Numbered from the stretch's first letter, positions 42,561 through 51,693 are shown. The stretch is 64,000 nt of DNA from Hymenobacter sp. BRD67 (GCF_013256425.1 NZ_CP053904.1:4092001-4156000); one strand, 5' to 3'. Numbers and translations are program-made. Notes: a model not told the origin generated them from the letters alone.

Positions 42561-43079
42561 ATGCGTTTCTTCTTTCCCCTCGTCCTGCTTTTTACGGCCA
42601 TCGGCCTGGGTATCTATGCCTATCTGGGCGGACTGCGCCCGCCCGCCGTAGCCCTCGAAACCACGGCCGCGCCGGTGCTGCTGGCCGGGCAGCCCTTCCA
42701 CGGCAAAGTGCAGGACGAGCGTTTCGGAGAGCTGTTTCGCGCCGCCAAATCGCGCCAGGATGCCAGTCCGGCGCTCCCCCTGGCCAACCTTTACTATAAT
42801 AACCCGGAGTCGGCCCACGACTCGGTGCGCGCTTTTATCGGCGTGCTGGTGCCCGACACCGCCGCCCGGCTGCCGGCCGGCTGGCGCTACCGCGTAGTGC
42901 CGGCCGGGCAGCGGGTGGTAGCAGCCCGCGTGCGCGGGGTGAGCTTCCTGCTGGCACCGGGCAAGCTCTACGCCGCGGCCGAAGAGTTCATTAAGGATCG
43001 ACAGCTCACGAAGCAGCCCTTTTACCTCGAGCAGTTTGGACCCGATGAAACCGACGAGCTGCGGGTGGGAGTGAAGTAG
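42561..43079 (+). CDS. Membrane-anchored GyrI-like domain protein
   Basis: A protein of 172 residues with one N-terminal membrane helix (FFFPLVLLFTAIGLGIYAYL) and a domain resembling GyrI/SOUL-like small-molecule binders: LYYNNPESAHDSVRAFIGVLV, then RYRVVPAGQRVVAARVRG and a terminal DELRVGVK. GyrI-like proteins bind toxins or ligands. The family assignment is moderate, based on the order of motifs, and no partner gene suggests a ligand. Confidence 0.5.
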   Translation: MRFFFPLVLLFTAIGLGIYAYLGGLRPPAVALETTAAPVLLAGQPFHGKVQDERFGELFRAAKSRQDASPALPLANLYYNNPESAHDSVRAFIGVLVPDTAARLPAGWRYRVVPAGQRVVAARVRGVSFLLAPGKLYAAAEEFIKDRQLTKQPFYLEQFGPDETDELRVGVK

Positions 43080-43278
43080 CCCGCCCCGAGCGCCGGCCCA
43101 GTCCCCTTTCAGCTAAGCCTGGGAGGTAAGTGTTTATACGTAGGGAGCACCCCGCTACCTGGTGATTAGCACGTAATTTATTCTTTTAAATCGGCATTCG
43201 TTAACCTTCAGCAGAAAGAGCGAGTACAGCCTAGCGGGGCGCTGCCTGGTGGTGCCGCTGCTGTTTCACGCTAACTGT

Positions 43279-43286
43279 AAAGGAGG
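43279..43286 (+). promoter_or_regulatory. Canonical Shine-Dalgarno of the alcohol dehydrogenase gene
   Basis: AAAGGAGG lies seven bases before the ATG at 43293, a full match to the anti-SD. Bacteroidota genes normally lack this, and none of the neighbours shows one as strong. It supports 43293 as the true start. Confidence 0.7.
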
Positions 43287-43292
43287 ATTCTT

Positions 43293-44445
43293 ATGCTAGC
43301 TATGGATTTCCGGGGCCGAAAAGAGTTCGCGCCAGCCAAAAGCCAATGCCCGAAATCAAGCATCCGGAGGATGCGATTGTACGGGTCACGCGTACCTGCA
43401 TCTGCGGGTCCGACCTGCACCTCTACAACGGCAACGTGCCCGATACCCGCGTGGGCATGACCTTCGGCCACGAGTTTACGGGTATCGTGGAGGAAATCGG
43501 CTCGGAGGTGACCAAGCTGAAAGTCGGCGACCATGTGTTGGTGCCGTTTAATATTGCCTGCGGCAAGTGCATCTTCTGCAAGCAGGGCCTGTTTGGCAAT
43601 TGCCACGAGTCGAACCCCGAAGCCACGGCGGTGGGCGGCATTTTTGGCTATTCGCATACCGCCGGCGGCCACAACGGTGGCCAGGCCGAATACGCCCGTG
43701 TCCCCTATGCCAACGTGGGCCCCACGGTTATTCCGCCCGGTATGGACCCCGACGATGCCGTGCTGCTCACCGACGTAGTGCCCACCGGCTACCAGGCCGC
43801 CGAAATGGCCGGTATTCAAAAAGGCGATACGGTAGTGGTATTCGGGGCCGGCCCGGTGGGTATCATGGCTGCCCGCTGCGCCTGGCTGTTCGGGGCCGGC
43901 CGCGTCATCATCATCGACCACATCGATTACCGCCTGGAGTTTGCGCGCAACTACGCCAATTGCGAGGCCTACAACTTCCGCGAGCTGGAAGACCCGGTGC
44001 TCTTTATCAAGAAAACTACCGACTGGATAGGGGCCGACGTGTGCATCGACGCCGTAGGGCCGAAGCCGCCGGTAATGCCATGCAAACCATCACCGGCCGT
44101 AAGCTGCTCTTGCAGGCCGGCTCGGCCACGGCCGTGCACTGGGCCATTAATGCCGTGCGCAAGGGCGGGGTCGTGTCCATCGTGGGCGTGTATGGCCCTA
44201 CCGACAACCTCGTGCCCATCGGCAATGTGCTGAACAAAGGCCTGACCATTCGGGCCAACCAGGCTTCGGTAAAGCGTCTGCTTCCCCGCCTTATCGAGCA
44301 TGTGCAGAACGGCGTGCTTAACCCGAAGGGGTTGATTACGCACCGCATCCCGCTCGAAGAAGTAGCCGATGGCTACCGTATTTTCTCTGCGAAGCTGGAC
44401 AATTGTATCAAGCCGGTTCTCATTTCGCCTTCCGCCGGTATCTAA
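43293..44445 (+). CDS. Zinc-dependent alcohol dehydrogenase, formaldehyde-dehydrogenase-like (two frameshifts)
   Basis: A medium-chain zinc dehydrogenase of about 384 residues. Catalytic zinc site CICGSDLHLYNG and GHEFTGIVEEIG; structural zinc cysteines in CGKCIFCKQGLFGNC; Rossmann motif VVVFGAGPVGIMAAR. Restoring one G at 43312-43315 gives MLAMDFRGPKRVRASQKP before MPEIKHPEDA, and one at 44057-44059 gives AVGAEAAGNAMQTITG. The closest described relatives are glutathione-independent formaldehyde dehydrogenase-like enzymes; the real substrate is unknown. Confidence 0.88.
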
Positions 44446-44457
44446 CGCCCCACGACC

Positions 44458-44969
44458 ATGCAAACGATAACCAAAGACCCGAACCTGCTGCCCGGCTGGG
44501 GCATCGATGCCGACCCCGACAACGACCCGACGTATCCCATGCGGCATCGTACCCCGAAGACCACGACGGGTATAGCTGGGTGCGCCCCACCCAGCAGCCC
44601 ATCAATATTGAGGTGCTGCACTCCAACGAACGGCCCAACGTATCGGCGGTATTCGGCATTTCTTCGCCTCCCAGCGGCCTCAGCGGTATGATTCGGCGCT
44701 TCGCTTTCAAGTATAGCGAAAACAGCTACCTGCACTGGCTGCCCCTGCTCGTCGCCGACCGCGTCAACGTAGTCGAAGGCATTGTGGAAGACCTGGCGCA
44801 CGGCAAGGTGCCCAACATCTGGGCCGAGAAAGGCTACAAAGCCCAATGGAAATACGACCGCGTCGGCATGCTGGAGAAAATCGCCGCCGCGGCGCTCGTC
44901 ACCACGGCGGCCGTGTTCGTGCTCTCCCGCAAAAGCGCTCCAAAGAAGCACATCCGTTCGGCTAGGTAG
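44458..44969 (+). CDS. Hypothetical protein with C-terminal membrane helix (frameshifted)
   Basis: Thirteen bases after the dehydrogenase, so probably co-transcribed. ATG 44458 gives MQTITKDPNLLPGWGIDADP; one missing G at 44543-44544 is needed to continue as ASYPEDHDGYSWVRPTQQPI. The middle is soluble (FGISSPPSGLSGMIRRFAFK, ENSYLHWLPLLVADRVN) and the end is a membrane helix (AAAALVTTAAVFVL) with a basic tail. About 170 residues. I do not know the family; pairing with the dehydrogenase is the only clue. Confidence 0.7.
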
Positions 44970-45023
44970 CTTGATGAGCAATAGCTTCCTCTAATAGAAA
45001 GCGAAGCTCCAAGCACAATGACC

Positions 45024-45079
45024 CTAAAGCAGAAAGCCCGTCTTACCTTACATTAGGTGGGCCGGGCTTTCTGCTTTAG
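45024..45079. terminator. Bidirectional terminator
   Basis: CTAAAGCAGAAAGCCCG (45024-45040) is perfectly complementary to CGGGCTTTCTGCTTTAG (45063-45079). It separates the convergent hypothetical gene and beta-barrel gene. Confidence 0.8.
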
Positions 45080-45084
45080 TTTAC

Positions 45085-45752
45085 TTATCGCCCAAAGAAA
45101 TACGTGCCGCTGAACGTGAGTTGGGCCAGGCCAAAGCTTGCGCCAAGAGTCGACACTGTATCGTCGGAGACGCTGGAACCGCTGTTGTCAGGCTTCACAC
45201 TAAGCCGGTTATAGGTCAGTCCTCCAATCGAAGCTCCTAAGCCTATGCGCGGAATCGGCATAAAAATAATGCCTGGTGTCAGGCCCGCATAAAATCCGCT
45301 CGCTGTCTGGTTCGACGAGCCATTATTGCCAGCGGGCTGAGAATCGTGCTCATAGCCGGCCCCAGGGTGCCTGTAAAGCCAAACTGGTCAGTCAGCATAT
45401 AGTAGCGCCGTGCAAAAGGCCCCACGCGCAGGCTAGTAGTAGTGCGGTAATATGGGGTTGACGAGTTGCTATTCGACTTATCAGAAATCTCCTCAATACT
45501 CCAGGTAGCGTCGGCACCAATAGCTAAGTTGTCTGCCACAAAGTAGCTAATGCCGGGGTTGAAGTTGAAAATTTTATCGGTATAAGTATAACTATTGCTG
45601 CCGTTATAATAAGGGCTATTTGTATCCTCCTTATTTTGAGTGAAATTAATACTGCCACTCAAGGCCACGGTACCAGCTTTAAGTGCATTTTGGGCATGGC
45701 CTGCTTGCACCAGGGCACAGCAGATAATAAGCAACAGGAAATGCTTTTGCAT
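45085..45752 (-). CDS. Outer-membrane beta-barrel protein (frameshifted)
   Basis: Signal peptide MQKHFLLLIICCALVQAGHAQ, then alternating amphipathic strands (AGTVALSGSINFTQNKED, FNFNPGISYFVADNLAIGAD, TTSLRVGPFARRYY). The frame breaks at CCCC 45360-45363 (plus strand); adding one base continues as GAGYEHDSQPAG, ASGFYAGLTPGIIFMPIPR and a final strand LAQLTFSGTYFFGR ending at 45085. An aromatic-terminated last strand is typical of barrel proteins. About 222 residues. Function beyond the outer membrane is unknown. Confidence 0.75.
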
Positions 45753-45821
45753 ACAATGAAGGAGGAATAAAAGGTCAAGCAAATATATGCTTCCCTTCTT
45801 TAATTTCTCTATTAAAGATGC

Positions 45822-45862
45822 AAAAAAGCCCGGCCCTTCTTCAAGAAGGACCGGGCTTTTTT
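45822..45862 (-). terminator. Terminator of tRNA-Pro(CGG)
   Basis: AAAAAAGCCCGG(C)CCTTCTT and AAGAAGG(A)CCGGGCTTTTTT form a long stem just past the tRNA 3' end on the minus strand. Confidence 0.85.
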
Positions 45863-45868
45863 GTAAAG

Positions 45869-45942
45869 TCGGGGTGGCAGGATTCGAACCTACGACCTCG
45901 TCGTCCCGAACGACGCGCGCTACCGGGCTGCGCTACACCCCG
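45869..45942 (-). tRNA. tRNA-Pro(CGG)
   Basis: The minus strand reads as a full 74-base cloverleaf beginning CGGGGTGTAGCGCAGCC. The anticodon stem CGTCG/CGACG encloses the loop TTCGGGA with anticodon CGG, and the T arm contains GGTTCGAATCC. The acceptor arms CGGGGTG and CACCCCG pair, with discriminator A. CCA is not encoded. Confidence 0.95.
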
Positions 45943-46006
45943 AAAACTTAGCGGGCCGATGGGGCGGCTCCGCGTCGGGAATTCCAATTCTGAGTCAAGA
46001 ATGCCT

Positions 46007-46041
46007 AAAAAAACCCCCAGCCCGAAGGCCGGGGGTTTTTT
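46007..46041 (-). terminator. Terminator of tRNA-Pro(GGG)
   Basis: AAAAAACCCCC and GGGGGTTTTTT with an inner GCC/GGC stem, immediately downstream of the second tRNA on the minus strand. Confidence 0.8.
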
Positions 46042-46062
46042 CGGGGGCAACTTGTCCCTCGG

Positions 46063-46136
46063 TCGGAGTGGCAGGATTCGAACCTACGACCTCCAGCACC
46101 CCATGCTGGCGCGATACCAGGCTACGCTACACCCGA
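46063..46136 (-). tRNA. tRNA-Pro(GGG)
   Basis: A complete 74-base cloverleaf on the minus strand beginning TCGGGTGTAGCGTAGCC. The anticodon stem CCAGC/GCTGG encloses ATGGGGT with anticodon GGG. Its T arm sequence equals that of the neighbouring tRNA-Pro. Acceptor stem TCGGGTG/CACTCCGA pairs with wobble. The two genes read in the same direction, each with its own terminator. Confidence 0.93.
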
Positions 46137-46351
46137 GGGAATTGGAGCTGCAAAGGTAGGCAAACAAAATTCGTTTCCGCAATACCAGGCGGCTATTTTT
46201 GCTCGTTAATCTGAGAAAAATAGCTAACTGTATCATTGGCAAGGGCTAAAAATCGTTAACTGGCGGAATGGAGTAGTAAGCTGCCCGCCGCACTATCTTT
46301 ACCCGAGCAAATTGACAGAATCAGCTCATTCGCTTTACTTTGTCTGGCTTT

Positions 46352-46746
46352 ATGAAATCACTCTCCACTTTAGCGGGAAGCTTGTTGCTGGCCCTTTCAG
46401 CTTACTGGCCCAAACCACGCCACCGGCGGCCACTGGCGCCACGGCGGCAGCTGCGCCGGCCCCCATTGCGCTGGCTCCGGTAACACCGGCTCCCGACCCC
46501 AACGCGCTTAAAATCAAAGCGGAGCAAAACCCTATTTCCCACACGCTCACCGTGCGCTGCGACGCGCCCGGCCCCACACGATTCGAAATAAATGACAAGG
46601 AAGGGCACCCGGTGCTCACCAAAACGGTGATGGTTGGCACTACGCCGGTCGTACTAAATGTAGCGTCGCTGCCGGCCGGGCCCTACGTGGTGCGGTGCAC
46701 GGCCGGCGAGAAAAAAGGCACCCGCCTGGTGCAACTCGGTAACTAA
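46352..46746 (+). CDS. Small secreted protein consisting mainly of a T9SS-like sorting domain
   Basis: ATG 46352 begins MKSLSTLAGSLLLALSA; one missing base near 46402-46403 is needed to reach LLAQTTPPAATGAT. After an Ala/Pro-rich linker the last 75 residues (QNPISHTLTVRCDAPG, FEINDKEGHPVL, LNVASLPAGPYVVRCTAG, RLVQLGN) look like a type A T9SS sorting domain. The mature protein would be little more than the domain itself, about 132 residues in all. The domain call is by pattern and is moderate. Confidence 0.6.
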
Positions 46747-46768
46747 CCAGCCGCCCGCCAAAGCTGAC

Positions 46769-46814
46769 AATACCCGGCCCGATGCGAAATCATTCGCATC
46801 GGGGCCGGGTATTT
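46769..46814. terminator. Bidirectional terminator
   Basis: AATACCCGGCC-CGATGCG pairs with CGCATCGGGGCCGGGTATT around AAATCATT, followed by T-rich sequence. It lies between convergent genes. Confidence 0.85.
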
Positions 46815-46838
46815 TATTTTTACTATATGATAAATATG

Positions 46839-48635
46839 CTACGTTGTTGCTGCCTCTGTCTGGAGCTGGCGCTCGTAGAGGGCGCGGTAGAGGCCGGCGG
46901 CATCGGCCATGAGGGCAGCGTGGGTGCCGTGCTGCACTATCTGCCCGTCGTCGAGCACCAGAATCTCGTCGGCCAGCTTCACCGAGCTTACGCGGTGCGA
47001 GATGATGAGACTGGTGCGGTTCTTCATCACCCGCTGGAGGCTATCGAGAATGGCGTTCTCGGTCTTGGTATCGACGGCCGAGAGCGAGTCGTCCAGAATC
47101 AGAATTTTGGGCTCCTTTACCAGGGCGCGGGCCATACTTACGCGCTGCTTCTGGCCGCCCGAGAGCGTAATGCCGCGCTCGCCTACTTTGGTATCGAAGC
47201 CCTCGGGAAAGCGAATGATGTTTTCGTACACGTCGGCATCGCGGGCGGCCTGGGCCATGCGTACCTCGTCGGGCTGGTCGAGGCCGAAGTTGATGTTATT
47301 GCGAATGCTGTCCGAAAACAGAAGCACGTCCTGCGGCACGTAGCCAATTTGCTCGCGCAGCGAGGTCAGCGCGTAGTCGCGCACATCCACGCCATCGACC
47401 TGAATATCGCCGCTTGTCACGTCATACAGCCGGCAGAGCAGGGCCGCGATGGTGCTTTTGCCCGAGCCCGTGTTGCCAATCACGGCCAGCGTCTGGCCCG
47501 GCCGGATGCGGAAGCTCACGTCGCGCAGCGCCCGGATGCCGGTGTCGGGATACGTGAAGGTAACATGGTCAAACACAATGTCGCCGGCTATCTCGCGCAC
47601 CAGGCTCCGGCGCGAGATAATGTCCGTTTTCTCATCCAGAAACTCGTTGATGCGGGCCTGTGACGCCTCGGCGCGCTGCACCAGCGACGACGTCCAGCCC
47701 AGCGCCGTGACGGGCCACGTCAGCAGATTCACATAGATGATAAACTCGGCGATGCTGCCGGTGGTGATGGTGCCGCGAATAACTTCCTGGCCGCCAATCC
47801 AGACCGTGACAATGGTGCTGATGCCCACCAGAAACATAATCAGCGGAAAGAACAGCGAGTTGACGAAGTTCAGGCTCAAGGACTTGTCTTTGTACTCGTT
47901 GGTCGATACCTGAAACTGCTCGTACGAGTCTTGCTGGCGCACAAACGACTTGAGCACCCGGATACCCGAAAAGGCTTCCTGGGTGAAGGTGGTCATGGCC
48001 GCCAGCGCTTTTTGAATGTCGTCCGACTTCTTCTCAATCAGGTTGTTAACGTAAAAGATGCTGACCGACAGAATGGGCAGTGGCAGCAGCGTGAGCACCG
48101 TTAGCTTCACGTTGACGAGCAGCATGAGCGGCACCACGAGCACAAACAGCAGCACGAGCTGCAAAAAGTACATGATGCCCGGCCCGAGGTACATGCGCAC
48201 GCGGCCCACATCTTCAGAAATGCGCGACATGAGGTCGCCGGTGCTGTGGCGGCGGTAAAAAGCCAGCGGCAGCGACTGGTAGTGCTGGAAAATCTGGTTT
48301 TTCTGGTCGTTTTCAATGCGCCGCGACATCACAATAAGTGTCTGGCGCATGAAAAACAAAAAGATGCCGCGCAGCAGCGCCAGCGCGATAATGACCATGC
48401 CATAAAACAGCACGTTGCGCCCAAACAGCTGGTACACGCCGGCCTGCGCCTGCGTGCCGGCGTAGAGGTGGTAGAGGTCGATGCCCTCGTTTACCAAATC
48501 GAAGGAGTAGCGCACGAGCTGGGCCGGAAAAATGGTCAGCAGCGTACTCAAGATTACAAATAGCACCCCGCCGAGGAAATGCCATTTATAGCGAAAAATA
48601 TGCGGATTAACGGCGGCAAGAGCGCGGGTGGGCAT
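46839..48635 (-). CDS. ABC transporter, fused permease/ATPase
   Basis: About 598 residues from ATG 48635 (the frame reaches 48674). A six-helix membrane domain is followed by an ATPase with Walker A GNTGSGKST, signature LSGGQKQR, Walker B ILILDDSLSAVD and the H-loop ISHRVSSV. The Walker B region has DD instead of the usual DE, so the Glu normally used as catalytic base is replaced by Asp; together with the other exporter, which has DE, this could indicate a degenerate site, and the two could form a heterodimer. That pairing is inference. Confidence 0.9.
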   Translation of the reverse strand: MPTRALAAVNPHIFRYKWHFLGGVLFVILSTLLTIFPAQLVRYSFDLVNEGIDLYHLYAGTQAQAGVYQLFGRNVLFYGMVIIALALLRGIFLFFMRQTLIVMSRRIENDQKNQIFQHYQSLPLAFYRRHSTGDLMSRISEDVGRVRMYLGPGIMYFLQLVLLFVLVVPLMLLVNVKLTVLTLLPLPILSVSIFYVNNLIEKKSDDIQKALAAMTTFTQEAFSGIRVLKSFVRQQDSYEQFQVSTNEYKDKSLSLNFVNSLFFPLIMFLVGISTIVTVWIGGQEVIRGTITTGSIAEFIIYVNLLTWPVTALGWTSSLVQRAEASQARINEFLDEKTDIISRRSLVREIAGDIVFDHVTFTYPDTGIRALRDVSFRIRPGQTLAVIGNTGSGKSTIAALLCRLYDVTSGDIQVDGVDVRDYALTSLREQIGYVPQDVLLFSDSIRNNINFGLDQPDEVRMAQAARDADVYENIIRFPEGFDTKVGERGITLSGGQKQRVSMARALVKEPKILILDDSLSAVDTKTENAILDSLQRVMKNRTSLIISHRVSSVKLADEILVLDDGQIVQHGTHAALMADAAGLYRALYERQLQTEAATT

Positions 48636-48689
48636 GGGTAGGAGAGGGGCCGGGGCCGGAAAACCGGGCTTCAACCGAAAAAAAACGGG

Positions 48690-48697
48690 TACTTTTG
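48690..48697 (+). promoter_or_regulatory. Possible -7 box of the amino acid dehydrogenase gene
   Basis: TACTTTTG matches TAnnTTTG in the divergent gap, 95 bases before the ATG. No clear -33 TTG. Confidence 0.35.
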
Positions 48698-48792
48698 TGG
48701 CCGCAACGGCATTTGGGCCAGCTACAGCTGCCTAAACAAAGTTACGCCCCACTCTTCCCTCCCCATCCCACCCATTTTTCCTTTTTAACCCT

Positions 48793-49885
48793 ATGGTACT
48801 CGACGCGCCAACCCAGGTGCCCGCTCCTATTTTTGAGCAGGTAGCCGAATTTCAGCACGAGCAAGTGGTATACTGCCACGACCACGAAACCGGCCTCAAG
48901 GCCATTATCGGCATCCACAATACCGTCCTTGGGCCGGCATTGGGCGGCACCCGCATGTGGCACTACGCCACCGAGGCCGAAGCCCTGCACGACGTGCTGC
49001 GCCTGAGCCGGGGCATGACCTACAAGGCCGCCATCTCGGGCCTGAACCTGGGCGGCGGCAAAGCCGTGATTATCGGCGATGCCAAGAAGCTGAAAAACGA
49101 GGCGCTGCTGCGCAAGTTTGGCCGCTTCGTAAATAACCTGAACGGTAAGTATATCACAGCCGAGGATGTGAACATGACCACCAAGGACATGGAGTACATC
49201 CGCATGGAAACCAAGCACGTAGCTGGCCTGCCTGAGAGCATGGGCGGCTCGGGCGACCCCTCGCCCGTTACGGCCTACGGCGTGTACATGGGCATGAAAG
49301 CCGCCGCCAAGAAAGCCTTAGGCTCGGACAGCCTCGCTGGCAAGCGCATAGCGGTGCAGGGCGTGGGCCATGTGGGTACTTACCTGCTGGAGCATCTGCA
49401 GAAGGAAGGGCAAGCATAGTGCTTACTGACTATTACGAGGAGCGGGCCTACGAGGCTGCCAGCCGCTTCGGGGCGCGGGCCGTGGGGCTCGACGAGATTT
49501 ATGACCAGGACGTGGATATCTACTCGCCCTGCGCGCTCGGAGCTACCATCAACGACGATACCATTGGCCACCTGAAGTGCCGCGTTATTGCCGGCTCGGC
49601 TAATAACCAGCTGGAAAAGGAAAACGAGCACGGCCCCGAGCTGGTGCGCCGCGGCATCGTTTATGCCCCGATTTTCTGATAAATGCCGGCGGCCTTATAA
49701 ATGTGTATTCCGAAGTAAGCGGCAGCAGCCACCAGGGCGCGCTGGCCCAGACCGAAAGAATCTACGACTACACGCTGCAAGTGCTTGACAAAGCCGAGCA
49801 GGAAAACAGCCACCCCCAGGCGGCGGCCATCCGCCAGGCCCAGGAGCGCATCGAAAGCGTGGGCCGGGTGAAATCGACGTACTAA
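48793..49885 (+). CDS. Leucine/valine dehydrogenase family protein (two frameshifts)
   Basis: A Glu/Leu/Phe/Val dehydrogenase that interconverts a branched-chain amino acid and its keto acid using NAD. Lys78 in MTYKAAISG and Lys90 in LNLGGGKAVI are the substrate and catalytic lysines; the NAD fold shows GKRIAVQGVGHVG. One G is missing at 49408-49410 (restored KEGASIVLTDYYEE) and one C at 49666-49669 (restored YAPDFLINAGGLINVYSE). The repaired enzyme is 364 residues, the usual length of leucine dehydrogenase. Without repair it would be called as three fragments. Confidence 0.92.
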
Positions 49886-50006
49886 AAAGAGTTAAAAGTG
49901 AGGAGTGAGGAGTTGGGTAGTCGGCTCTGACTTAACAGTGGACCAACGGCCCAACTCGTGCTTTTTAACTCCTGACTTTTAACTCCTAACTCCTAACTAA
50001 CAAGTA
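49886..50006. repeat. Themed imperfect inverted repeat upstream of nusB
   Basis: The left arm is made of GAGTTAAAAGTGAGGAGTGAG-like words and the right arm of TTTTTAACTCCTGAC and TAACTCCTAACTCC, largely complementary. The repeat starts at the stop codon of the dehydrogenase and ends at the nusB ATG. No terminator-like T run or promoter is visible inside. Confidence 0.75.
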
Positions 50007-51209
50007 ATGCTAAACCGCCGTCTTCTCCGCATCAAAGTCATGCAGGCCCTTTATGCCTACCAGCAAGCGGTTGCTGCCGATTTGCTGCTGGCCCAGGACC
50101 GCATTGCGGCGGCTTTTGAGCCCGACCTGAGTGCTGCTGAAGCGCCCGACCGCCGCCTGCTCGAAGGCCAGCGCAAGCTGGGCGAAGCGCAGCTCCGCGA
50201 TTGGCACCGCACCGGCGACGTGCCCGAGTCGGGCTCCGATGATAAGGAAGTAGCCGCCGCCGTGAAGGCCGCCATCGACTATTACCAGAAGCTGGTGCAG
50301 AAGGAAGGCGCGTTTTATGGCGGGCAGCTGCTGCACGGGGCCGAGAGCATTCACGACCAATACCTGCACTTGCTGAATATGCCGCAGGCGCTGCTCCAGG
50401 TGATTACCGAAGACAACGAGCGCGAGGCCCGGCGCTTTACCGGCCCGCGCTTCGAGGCCCAGGGTACGGCGCGGCTGTTTGAGAATGCGGCCTTTGCCAA
50501 GCTGCGCGAAAACGAGCAGCTGGTGCAAGCTACCATTAAGCGTAAGCTGCAATGGACCGACAGCGACGAGCTGGAAGCGCTGCGCGCGGCCTGGCAGCGG
50601 GAGATGAAGCCCGACGAGGCAGTGCAGGCGTACCTCGCCGGCAAGAATACCGGCCTGGCCGAAGCCGACTACGAAACCGATATGGAGCTGCTACGGCATC
50701 TCTACAAAGACTTCGTATTCAAGGGCGAAGAGCTGCCGCGCTACCTCGAAAGCAACGACCTGAACTGGGAGGAAAACCGGCCCATCGTGCGCAACCTGGT
50801 GCTCAAAACCCTGAAAATGCTGCCCTACGGCGCCGATGTGAAGCAGGAGCTGATGAACCTGAGCGCCAACTGGCAGGACGACCGCGACTTTGCCGAAACG
50901 CTTTATAACCAGACCCTGGCCGACGATGCCAAGTCGGAAAAGCTCATTGCCGAATCGACGCAGAACTGGGACGTGGAGCGGGTAGCTTTGCTCGACAAAA
51001 TCATTCTGAAGATGGCCCTGTGCGAGATGCAGCTTTTTCGCGGCATTCCCGTCAAGGTGACCATCAACGAGTACATCGAGATTAGCAAGATTTATAGCAC
51101 CCCAAAGAGCAAACAATTCGTAAACGGCATTTTGGATAAGCTGGCCCAGGATTTAGCCGCCAGCGGCGAAATCCGCAAGTCGGGCCGGGGCCTGCTGGAT
51201 AACCAGTAG
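50007..51209 (+). CDS. nusB: Transcription antitermination factor NusB, long form
   Basis: NusB with NusE binds boxA RNA and supports rRNA antitermination. The N-terminal MLNRRLLRIKVMQALYAYQQ and the C-terminal part VERVALLDKIILKMALCEM, VKVTINEYIEISKIYSTPKSKQFVNGILD are clear NusB elements. At 400 residues it is far longer than the 140-160 residues of the classical protein; about 230 residues lie between the two recognisable parts. Long NusB forms occur in Bacteroidota, so I read it as one intact gene. Confidence 0.9.
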   Translation: MLNRRLLRIKVMQALYAYQQAVAADLLLAQDRIAAAFEPDLSAAEAPDRRLLEGQRKLGEAQLRDWHRTGDVPESGSDDKEVAAAVKAAIDYYQKLVQKEGAFYGGQLLHGAESIHDQYLHLLNMPQALLQVITEDNEREARRFTGPRFEAQGTARLFENAAFAKLRENEQLVQATIKRKLQWTDSDELEALRAAWQREMKPDEAVQAYLAGKNTGLAEADYETDMELLRHLYKDFVFKGEELPRYLESNDLNWEENRPIVRNLVLKTLKMLPYGADVKQELMNLSANWQDDRDFAETLYNQTLADDAKSEKLIAESTQNWDVERVALLDKIILKMALCEMQLFRGIPVKVTINEYIEISKIYSTPKSKQFVNGILDKLAQDLAASGEIRKSGRGLLDNQ

Positions 51210-51384
51210 TTTTAATGATTAATTTATTAATGATTAATAGTAAATAGTTAACGAGTAGCAAACTGAAGATGGAGCGCCACTAAAGCGCGACCCGATACTG
51301 CTGTTTATCAATCCTTAACTATTACTAAATTAGTCATTATCGAATTAACCATTAACCATCAATCAATTAACCATTCAAGAAAAC
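51210..51384. repeat. Themed imperfect inverted repeat upstream of ytxH
   Basis: The left arm is TTAATGATTAATTTATTAAT-like, the right arm TTAACTATTACTAAATTAG and TTAACCATTAACCATC. They are mostly complementary around a GC-richer centre (51245-51300). It spans from the nusB stop codon to the next ATG and is far more AT-rich than its neighbours. Confidence 0.75.
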
Positions 51385-51693
51385 ATGGCTAGCAAAACCA
51401 CCACCGGATTGTTGTGCTTCACGGGCGGCGCTCTGGCAGGGGCCGCCATCGGCCTTCTCTACGCGCCCGAAACCGGGCGCGAAACCCGCTCCTGGCTCAG
51501 CTACCAGCTGGAGAAGTACCGCTCGGTGCTGGCCGACCTCACCGAAAGCCTGGTGACGAGCCGCGACAATGCTCCGTCATCGGCCAAGAGCGAGGGCCAG
51601 CGCGTGATTCAGGATGCCAAAAGCAAAGCGGAGCAGCTGCTCGGCGATGTAGACCAGCTCATCAATCAGATTAACTCGCGGCGCGCGCTCTGA
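51385..51693 (+). CDS. YtxH domain-containing protein
   Basis: A protein of 102 residues with a glycine/alanine-rich N-terminal helix (TTGLLCFTGGALAGAAIGLLYAP) followed by ETGRETRSWL and a coiled helical tail. This is the YtxH layout (a Gly-zipper-like membrane segment, then YAPxxGxETR). Function is poorly known; some homologues are stress-related. Confidence 0.8.
   Translation: MASKTTTGLLCFTGGALAGAAIGLLYAPETGRETRSWLSYQLEKYRSVLADLTESLVTSRDNAPSSAKSEGQRVIQDAKSKAEQLLGDVDQLINQINSRRAL

Noticed and set aside
46782..47663. Long plus-strand open frame (293 codons) opposite the second ABC exporter
   Set aside because: It is an antisense shadow of a well-supported ABC transporter; the translation is of odd composition and has no domain.
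1115..48697. Calling every TAnnTTTG match a promoter
   Set aside because: Most matches lack a TTG at 19-21 bases upstream; only the gldK promoter has both boxes, so the others are given low confidence or omitted.
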